A model generated the notes under the pieces. The model worked only from the letters and a program-made list of their open reading frames with translations. It was not told the DNA's origin and ran no database searches. Source: Flammeovirgaceae bacterium (GTDB taxonomy: Bacteria; Bacteroidota; Bacteroidia; Cytophagales; Cyclobacteriaceae). Taken from it: a DNA stretch of 5,628 nt. The translations under genes and the position numbers were made by a program. This document shows, piece by piece, positions 1 to 5,628 of this stretch. The stretch spans positions 1-5,628 of the forward strand of contig QIEB01000553.1 of assembly GCA_003229495.1 (NCBI GenBank). The letters are read 5' to 3'. Position 1 is the stretch's first letter. Each line of letters begins with the position of its first letter.

Positions 1-383
1 GGGTGAGGAGGATTAATAAAATGGGCCAGCACGTGTGCTTCCATATGATCGACGGCTATCAGGGGAATATTCAAGGAGAGCGCCATGGCTTTAGCAAAAG
101 AGGTCCCCACCAAAAGTGATCCCAGTAATCCCGGCCCTCTGGTAAATGCCATTGCATCCAACCGGTGAAGGTCAATTCCTGCATTTTTCAAGGCCGTGTC
201 TACAACTGGTACAATGTTTGATTGATGTGCCCTGGATGCCAATTCAGGCACTACACCCCCATAATTTTTATGGACAGTCTGCGTTGCTATAATATTATTA
301 AGTACCTTTCCTTGATGTACTACTGCCGCTGAAGTTTCATCACATGAGGACTCTATAGCTAGTATTGTCGGGATTTTAGCCAT
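1..383 (-). CDS. tsaD: tRNA N6-adenosine threonylcarbamoyltransferase TsaD, N-terminal part (3' end beyond the window)
   Basis: TsaD transfers the threonylcarbamoyl group from threonylcarbamoyl-AMP to N6 of adenosine 37 in tRNAs that read ANN codons, making t6A. It works in the cytoplasm with TsaB and TsaE and is nearly universal. Translating the minus strand from the ATG at 383-381 gives 127 codons without a stop, then the window ends. Visible family motifs, in order, are ESSCDET at residues 11-17 (start of the ASKHA-type nucleotide-binding fold), YGGVVPELASRAH at 41-53, TRGPGLLGSLLVG at 81-93, and HMEAH at 113-117. The two histidines of HMEAH match the metal ligands His111 and His115 of E. 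coli TsaD. The full protein is usually about 330-340 residues, so roughly the last 60% is missing here only because of the window edge. The start is well supported because family homology begins within a few residues of it. The gene is divergent from tamB and its start codon touches or nearly touches the tamB start. Confidence 0.97.
   Translation of the reverse strand, partial: MAKIPTILAIESSCDETSAAVVHQGKVLNNIIATQTVHKNYGGVVPELASRAHQSNIVPVVDTALKNAGIDLHRLDAMAFTRGPGLLGSLLVGTSFAKAMALSLNIPLIAVDHMEAHVLAHFINPPH
284..310 (+). promoter_or_regulatory. Weak candidate promoter for tamB, inside tsaD
   Basis: Because tsaD occupies the DNA right up to the tamB start, any tamB promoter must lie within the tsaD coding region. 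TTG at 284-286 followed after 16 bases by TACCTTTC at 303-310 matches TAnnTTTG at five of six fixed positions. It would give a leader of about 70 bases. A second imperfect -7-like element, TAGTATTG at 360-367, also matches five of six but has no clear partner upstream. Neither is strong, and they are alternatives rather than a pair. Confidence 0.2.
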
Positions 384-3300
384 GTGTCAATGAGCACGTC
401 GAAAATCAAATTTATTAAAAATCCTGTGGTCAAAGCAATATTCTGGTTTATCATAGGAGTTTTTATCTTTTTCTTATTATTCGCCTCCGCTTTACAAATT
501 CCTTTCATACAAACAAGAGTAGTAAAAGAACTCTCCAAGACTGTAACTGACAGACTACACTATCCGGTAACCATCGAGCGCATCCATTTAGACTGGTTCG
601 ATGAATTGAAAGTAACAGGACTTCGTATTTACGATCGTCAACAAAATTTAATGATTGGCGTGACCGAGCTGCATGTGGATTTCGACATTACCACCTTAAT
701 ATCAATCAACCAGATCCGACTGGACCGCGCCATATTTACCCAAGCTGACATCAATCTAACAAAATACTCCATAGAAGAAGAAATCAATATTGGCGGATTT
801 ATTAAAGGTATCAAGCAATGGGTAAACCCGGAAAATAAGGAAGCTAAAAGAGATTTTTTTATTAGTAAAGTACTCTTCGTGGATTCCAAGGTCAGGCTAA
901 ATAATATTGCCAAGGACTCCATAAAAAATGGGTTGGATTTTCACCATTTTCTACTAGACAGTTTGAATTCGGAGATACAGAATTTTAAAATCCGGAACGA
1001 TAGCATCCGGCTGATAATACAACGAATGGAGGCTGTAGAACCGATTACTGCTTTAACCATCCATGACTTTACTACCGACTTTTATTTCAGCAATAAGGCC
1101 ATGGCTTTCAGGAATCTCCACCTGTTGGTTGGAGAAACTGAAATTAAGGATTCTTTGGTTTTCAGGTATGAACACTCCACGGGCCTGAGCAGTTTTAGGG
1201 ATAGTGTTCATATAGATGCTAATTTTGTAAAGTCCAATATTGCAGCTAAAGACCTTAAACTTTTTGTAACCAGCCTGGGACCTACAGACCAACACTATAT
1301 CCTAAGTGGTTACTTTAACGGCAAAATTACTGCTTTTGATTTTAGCAATGTGGTGCTGGAATTTGGTAGTGAAAGCCGATTGATCGGTAATATCAATATG
1401 GAGGGCTTGCCGGTATTCCAGGACACATTTATTGATGCCAGCCTGACCAACTCTGTTATTTCTCCCAGGGACCTTCATCCGTTTATCGGAGGGCAGCTGT
1501 ATTCAGAAGCACAGAAATTTGGAACCATACGCCTCAGCAGTCAGTTTCTGGGATTCCCCAGAGATTTTGTAGCTAACGGAACCTTCTACACCCATTTGGG
1601 TACACTGATATCCGATATTAACCTAAAAATAGATGAAACAACTCAAAGTGCTACTTACTCCGGTACGCTGGCTACCAATGACTTCGATTTGGGGGGGTGG
1701 TCCAACAAACCTGATATTTTTCAGAAAGTAGCCCTACAGGGCCAGATACAGGGTTCAGGCTTTACCATTGAGGAAGCGGATTTTGAGTTAAAAGCTAAGG
1801 TAAGCAGTTTCGGGTTTAAAAATTACATCTATACCAATATTGAAACTGATGCCCGCTTGGCCAGGGAGCTGTTTATTGGAAAGCTCAAAATAGACGACCC
1901 CAACCTGAAGTTTACTTCCAATGCCTTCATAGACGTCCGTGAAGACGTTGATCATATTGCAGTGGAAGCAACCCTGGACACCGCCATATTAAAACCTTTG
2001 AATTTATTCGACGAAGATGCAACCCTCAGCACCTATCTGGATCTGGATTTCACCGGCCTGACCATAGACGAAATGGTAGGTTTTGCCAATCTGAAAAATA
2101 CCCGCTTCACTTATCAAGGGAAGTCTCTTGATGTTGATTTTTTGGAAATAGTTTCCCAAAAGAAAGCTAATGAACGTAGAGTAAGCTTGACCAGTGATCG
2201 CTTCGACCTAAACGCACAAGGAGATTTTGAATTCAGTACTTTATTTGGAGATTTAAATCGACTCATTCATGAATATCGATTGAACCTTATCAATGACAAA
2301 GGTGGGCTGAAAGAATACTATGAGCAGAAGGTTTCTAAAGCGCATAATAAGTATCGCATCGATTTTACCGGTCTGCTAAAAGATATCAACCCCATCCTGG
2401 AACTGGTTCAGCCGGACTTGAAAGTATCACTGGACACCCCGGTTGAAGGTTATTTCAGACATGGGTTTACTTCAATTTTAGCTGCTAACAGTGAAATCGA
2501 CACCCTGCGCTATAAAACCAATACCCTGCATGATGTGACAGTTGATTTTAATACCTCCAAAATTAGTGACAGTACCAATGTATTGGCAATGGCATATTTC
2601 TATTCAAAAGAACAGGAAATCGGCACGCTGGCCACCACTCAAGATTTTTCCTTCGAAGCAGTTTGGAACAATGACCACATTAATTTTGAAACCCAGATTG
2701 AGGTAAAAGCATACCCTGAGAACAGAGCAATGGTAAGTGGTCAACTCGAATTTCAAAATGATCGGTCCGTGCTGCGTTTCGATCATTCGGATTTCAGCGC
2801 CCTGGACCAACAATGGCAGCTGGCGCCTGATAATCAGATATCCATAAGCAATGGGGAATTTGACTTTAAAAGCGTTACCCTCTACCATGACCTGCAGAGC
2901 ATCACTATGAATGGAGTTATTTCACCGGATAGTTCTAAAAGCCTGTTAGTTGAGTTCAATCAGTTTCAGGTCAATAATTTAAATCCCATCCTGAAACATA
3001 AAATATTCGGGGAATTAAATGCAAATGTAGAATTCCAGGATCTTTACCATCAGCCCCTCATAAATAGCGGCCTGACCATAACAGACTTCCAATTAGGGAA
3101 ATTCCTGGTGGGTGATGTATTTGGAAAATCCTATTGGAATTATTTGGAGAAGTATTTTGATATCAGCTTAAACGTTGTCAGGGACCGGCAACAAATTCTG
3201 GGCATGACAGGGACTTATACTCCAAATGCAGATGACCAACTAAATCTATTGGCCCAATTGAACCAGGCCAATCTTTACCTGGTCGAACCTTTTGTAGAAA

Positions 3301-4910
3301 AGACCTTTTCAAACCTACAAGGACAGATCAACGGGGACATTACTGTAGGTGGCTCCCTAAAAGGCCCCATTTTAAACGGATCCGTTCAACTTTCCCAAGC
3401 ACAGTTCAAAGTTAACTACCTTAACACTACCTATGATTACCAGGGCCAGATACAGTTTACCGATAACCGCATAGGGATTATAGATGGTCAAATCTCGGAC
3501 GAAAATGGCGGTTTGGCTAAAATTAATGGAGGTTTGATTCACCGCGGATTCAAGGATCTGGAATTGGATTTATCAGGCGAGTTATCAAACTTCATGGTGT
3601 TAAACACCGTCAATGAGAGAGGCAGTTTGTACTATGGCACTGCTATCGTCAGCGGGGACCTGCACTTTGAAGGCCCACTGGGTAACTTCAAAGTTAAAGC
3701 TTCCGCCACTTCAGAAAAAGGCACCAGGATTTTTATTCCCATCAACGAGGATACAAATGTTGAAGAAAAAGACTATATCAATTTTGTAAGTTTCAATGAT
3801 ACCTTGCAGATTGGGGCAGATGAACTGTTTGCAAAACATATAAAGAGGGGCGGGATCAACCTTGATTTTGATCTTGACATTACGCCTGATGCCTATATTG
3901 AGTTAATATTTGATTTGCAAACTGGTGATATCATCAGAGGTCGTGGAAGTGGACATTTAAACCTGTTGATCGATACGGAAGGTGATTTCAACATGTTTGG
4001 AGAGTACATTTTCCAGGAGGGTGGGTACAATTTTACTTTGTACAATATTATCAACAAAGAATTCAAAATTTTGCCAGACAGCAAGATATCCTGGTATGGT
4101 GATCCCTATGAAGGAATTATGGACATTCAGGCAACTTATGAACAAAGCGCTGACGTATCACCTTTATTTGCCAACCAGCCTGAGAGCCTGGTTCGAGGCC
4201 GGTATCCGGTAGTTGTACAGCTAGACCTGGAAGGTAAACTTCTTAGCCCTGAAATCGACTTTGATATTTACCTGGCGGATAATCAGACGGTAGATCCCGA
4301 AATTACCCAGGAAATTCAGGAAATTAAGAGTGACGAACAAGCGCTCAACCGACAGGTATTCAGTCTGATTGTACTACGTCAATTCTCACCGCCCGACGAC
4401 CTGAGTCTGGGGCAAGGGGGTGCAATAGGCAGCAGCGTTAGTGAGTTGCTCTCTAACCAATTGAGCTATTGGTTTTCTCAAGTGGACGAAAACCTTGAAA
4501 TAGATGTGGACCTCAATGGCCTGGACCAGGAGGCGTTAAATACCTTTCAGCTTCGTTTAAGCTATACTTTCCTGGATGGACGACTAAGAATAACCAGAGA
4601 GGGCGGTTTTACCAATACTGTTGAAAATACCAGTGATTTTAGTAGTGTGGCTGGTGACTGGACCCTGGAATATCTGCTTTCTTCCGATGGCAAATTCAGG
4701 GCCAAGATGTACAATAGAAATACTTATAATTCACTAAATTCAGGAATAGAAAATTCCAATACCACATCAGCAGGATTCAGTCTTATCCATACCCAGACAT
4801 TCAACAATATAAATGAACTTTTTAGTCGGAAAGAAAAGAACAAAACCCCACAGGATGTCTCTCATAATACTGAGGATGACGGTAATTCGGAAGCTGCGAA
4901 TCTCAAGTAA
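384..4910 (+). CDS. tamB: Translocation and assembly module protein TamB (DUF490 family)
   Basis: This is a 1508-residue TamB/AsmA-like protein. Proteins of this family are anchored in the inner membrane, span the periplasm as a long hydrophobic beta-groove and act with an Omp85 partner (TamA; TamL in Bacteroidota) in outer-membrane protein insertion and/or phospholipid transport. Seen in the sequence: a short basic N-terminus, one hydrophobic segment at about residues 17-38, an AsmA-like start at about 40-105, and a very long beta-rich middle without enzyme motifs. The conserved TamB C-terminal domain occupies about 1100-1480, with GGYNFTLYNIINKEF from 1213, WYGDP at 1237-1241, QVFSLIVLRQF from 1324 and SELLSNQLSYWF from 1353. 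Residues 1481-1508 form a charged tail after the last strand. E. coli TamB is 1259 residues; longer forms are usual in Bacteroidota. The start is GTG at 384 or ATG at 390; I favour 390, since it is an ATG and removes only two residues. The 3' end overlaps the DUF2279 gene, implying an operon. TamA/TamL is not visible here. Confidence 0.95.
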   Translation: MSMSTSKIKFIKNPVVKAIFWFIIGVFIFFLLFASALQIPFIQTRVVKELSKTVTDRLHYPVTIERIHLDWFDELKVTGLRIYDRQQNLMIGVTELHVDFDITTLISINQIRLDRAIFTQADINLTKYSIEEEINIGGFIKGIKQWVNPENKEAKRDFFISKVLFVDSKVRLNNIAKDSIKNGLDFHHFLLDSLNSEIQNFKIRNDSIRLIIQRMEAVEPITALTIHDFTTDFYFSNKAMAFRNLHLLVGETEIKDSLVFRYEHSTGLSSFRDSVHIDANFVKSNIAAKDLKLFVTSLGPTDQHYILSGYFNGKITAFDFSNVVLEFGSESRLIGNINMEGLPVFQDTFIDASLTNSVISPRDLHPFIGGQLYSEAQKFGTIRLSSQFLGFPRDFVANGTFYTHLGTLISDINLKIDETTQSATYSGTLATNDFDLGGWSNKPDIFQKVALQGQIQGSGFTIEEADFELKAKVSSFGFKNYIYTNIETDARLARELFIGKLKIDDPNLKFTSNAFIDVREDVDHIAVEATLDTAILKPLNLFDEDATLSTYLDLDFTGLTIDEMVGFANLKNTRFTYQGKSLDVDFLEIVSQKKANERRVSLTSDRFDLNAQGDFEFSTLFGDLNRLIHEYRLNLINDKGGLKEYYEQKVSKAHNKYRIDFTGLLKDINPILELVQPDLKVSLDTPVEGYFRHGFTSILAANSEIDTLRYKTNTLHDVTVDFNTSKISDSTNVLAMAYFYSKEQEIGTLATTQDFSFEAVWNNDHINFETQIEVKAYPENRAMVSGQLEFQNDRSVLRFDHSDFSALDQQWQLAPDNQISISNGEFDFKSVTLYHDLQSITMNGVISPDSSKSLLVEFNQFQVNNLNPILKHKIFGELNANVEFQDLYHQPLINSGLTITDFQLGKFLVGDVFGKSYWNYLEKYFDISLNVVRDRQQILGMTGTYTPNADDQLNLLAQLNQANLYLVEPFVEKTFSNLQGQINGDITVGGSLKGPILNGSVQLSQAQFKVNYLNTTYDYQGQIQFTDNRIGIIDGQISDENGGLAKINGGLIHRGFKDLELDLSGELSNFMVLNTVNERGSLYYGTAIVSGDLHFEGPLGNFKVKASATSEKGTRIFIPINEDTNVEEKDYINFVSFNDTLQIGADELFAKHIKRGGINLDFDLDITPDAYIELIFDLQTGDIIRGRGSGHLNLLIDTEGDFNMFGEYIFQEGGYNFTLYNIINKEFKILPDSKISWYGDPYEGIMDIQATYEQSADVSPLFANQPESLVRGRYPVVVQLDLEGKLLSPEIDFDIYLADNQTVDPEITQEIQEIKSDEQALNRQVFSLIVLRQFSPPDDLSLGQGGAIGSSVSELLSNQLSYWFSQVDENLEIDVDLNGLDQEALNTFQLRLSYTFLDGRLRITREGGFTNTVENTSDFSSVAGDWTLEYLLSSDGKFRAKMYNRNTYNSLNSGIENSNTTSAGFSLIHTQTFNNINELFSRKEKNKTPQDVSHNTEDDGNSEAANLK
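407..434 (-). promoter_or_regulatory. Candidate Bacteroidota-type promoter for tsaD, inside the 5' end of tamB
   Basis: Read on the minus strand, TAAATTTG (414 to 407) matches the Bacteroidota -7 element TAnnTTTG exactly. A TTTG (434 to 431) lies upstream with a 16-base spacer, one base shorter than the roughly 17-23 usually described. Transcription would begin near 400 and give a leader of about 17 bases before the tsaD ATG. The element lies within tamB codons for KIKFIK, an AT-rich stretch, so a chance match is possible. Confidence 0.4.
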
Positions 4911-5628
4911 AAAAACCTGGTCATTTATTTGGTTTGCCCTGTCTTTAATCACCTTAAACGTCCAGGCGCAAACAGCTGATTCTGTATTTAGTGCATCCAG
5001 TGATGCCAACAAGACTGCCAGAAACATTGCAATTGCTTCAGGAGCGTTGTATGGTGCGGCCCTCTACGGGTTGAACAAAACATGGTATGCAGAATTTCCG
5101 CGCACTGAATTTCATTTTTTCAACGATAATACCCAGTGGAAGCAACTGGATAAAGCAGGGCATTTCTATTCGGCATTTCATATAAGTCAGGCGAGCATCC
5201 ATCTATTTCAACGTGCGGGAATGACCCAAAAAAAAGCCCACCTCTGGGGAGGGATGATGGGGTTTCTTATTCTCACCCCTATCGAGATATTGGACGGCTT
5301 CTCACAAGAGTACGGAGCTTCCTGGGGTGACTTGATAGCCAATGCAGTGGGTTCAGCTGCCGCTATGGCCCAATTCATGATTTGGAAGGAAGCGCGTATT
5401 AAGCCCAAATTCAGCTTTACCCCCACATCTTTGGCGCAGGAAAGACCTAATGTATTGGGCGATGGGTTATACGAAGAATTCTTGAAAGATTACAATGGTC
5501 AAACCTACTGGCTAAGTGTCGATATGTATGCCTTCCTGTCACCACAGTCAAAATTTCCAAAATGGTTGAATTTTGTAGTTGGCTATGGGGCCAACAACAT
5601 GGTATACGCCAATGATCAGCAAAATTTG
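4876..5628 (+). CDS. DUF2279 family exported protein of unknown function, partial (3' end beyond the window)
   Basis: This frame is open from an ATG at 4876 to the window edge, giving 251 codons. I recognise it as the Bacteroidota form of DUF2279, a family that also includes the predicted periplasmic lipoprotein YfiM. Key motifs are HFFNDN at residues 80-85, DKAGHFYSAF at 92-101, EILDGFSQEYGASWGD at 137-152 and KDYNGQTYWLS at 204-214, followed by PKWLN. Residues 1-31 look like a signal peptide: basic n-region, hydrophobic core at about 15-27, and probable signal peptidase I cleavage after VQA. There is no lipobox, and no cysteine in the visible part, so unlike YfiM it is not predicted to be a lipoprotein. 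Hydrophobic helices lie near 48-66, 123-139 and 152-169; the final part is beta-like. The function is unknown. It overlaps the end of tamB by 35 bases in the +1 frame, so co-transcription is very likely. In-frame ATGs at 4813 and 4855 would lengthen the n-region and the overlap; 4876 gives the best signal peptide. Confidence 0.9.
   Translation, partial: MTVIRKLRISSKKTWSFIWFALSLITLNVQAQTADSVFSASSDANKTARNIAIASGALYGAALYGLNKTWYAEFPRTEFHFFNDNTQWKQLDKAGHFYSAFHISQASIHLFQRAGMTQKKAHLWGGMMGFLILTPIEILDGFSQEYGASWGDLIANAVGSAAAMAQFMIWKEARIKPKFSFTPTSLAQERPNVLGDGLYEEFLKDYNGQTYWLSVDMYAFLSPQSKFPKWLNFVVGYGANNMVYANDQQNL

Noticed and set aside
288..293. A perfect TATAAT hexamer on the plus strand upstream of tamB
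   Set aside because: There is no TTGACA-like element at the proper spacing (TGGACA at 271-276 is only 11 bases away), and Bacteroidota primary sigma factors do not favour the E. coli -10/-35 pattern. It also lies within tsaD codons for the residues NNIIA.
638..922. Minus-strand open frame of 94 codons inside tamB
   Set aside because: It is antisense to a well-supported conserved gene and its translation shows no recognisable family features. The same judgement applies to minus-strand frames at 1053-1295, 2604-2888, 3893-4084 and 3957-4145.
3982..4212. Plus-strand 76-codon frame nested in tamB in another reading frame
   Set aside because: It overlaps the strongly conserved TamB C-terminal domain, has no recognisable motif and is best explained as an out-of-frame shadow.
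4909..4925. A7 run just after the tamB stop, considered as part of a terminator
   Set aside because: No GC-rich stem precedes it, the polarity would be wrong for a plus-strand U-tract, and it lies within the DUF2279 signal-peptide codons.
4767..5027. Minus-strand frame across the tamB/DUF2279 junction
   Set aside because: Both flanking plus-strand genes are convincing over this stretch, and the antisense translation resembles no family I recognise. The frame at 5208-5426 is rejected for the same reason, lying opposite the most conserved part of DUF2279.
1..5628. A hidden defence system, mobile element or novel multi-gene system
   Set aside because: All of the sequence is accounted for by tsaD, tamB and a DUF2279 gene. 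There are no transposase or integrase motifs, no direct-repeat arrays, no tRNA or attachment site, and no compositional break that I can see.

Overview
This window reads as ordinary chromosomal DNA from a member of the Bacteroidota. Three things point there. The long gene is a TamB/DUF490 protein of the large Bacteroidota type. The last gene belongs to DUF2279 in the form typical of that phylum, with the KDYNGQTYWLS and PKWLN motifs. The best promoter-like sequence fits the Bacteroidota TAnnTTTG pattern rather than an E. coli -10/-35 pair. Base composition is moderate to slightly AT-rich. I cannot place it below phylum level with confidence; the TsaD sequence looks compatible with Cytophagales or Sphingobacteriales.

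Layout. Positions 1-383 (minus strand) hold the first 127 codons of tsaD, the tRNA threonylcarbamoyladenosine transferase; the gene runs off the left edge. Head-to-head with it, with no intergenic DNA or only 6 bp depending on the start chosen, tamB runs on the plus strand from 384 (GTG) or 390 (ATG) to 4910. Its last 35 bases overlap the start of a DUF2279 gene (4876 to beyond 5628), which runs off the right edge. The window is almost entirely coding. I see no RNA gene, mobile element, CRISPR array, convincing terminator or other non-coding block.

How the genes relate. TsaD is a core translation-fidelity enzyme and is only a neighbour. TamB and the DUF2279 protein are both envelope proteins: TamB is anchored in the inner membrane and spans the periplasm, and the DUF2279 protein has a signal peptide. 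Their overlapping reading frames imply one transcript. The partner of TamB in the outer membrane (TamA, or TamL in this phylum) is not in the window.

I looked for an undescribed system and did not find one. The points most worth a second look are the promoter arrangement squeezed into the coding starts of tsaD and tamB, and the tight coupling of an uncharacterised DUF2279 gene to tamB.
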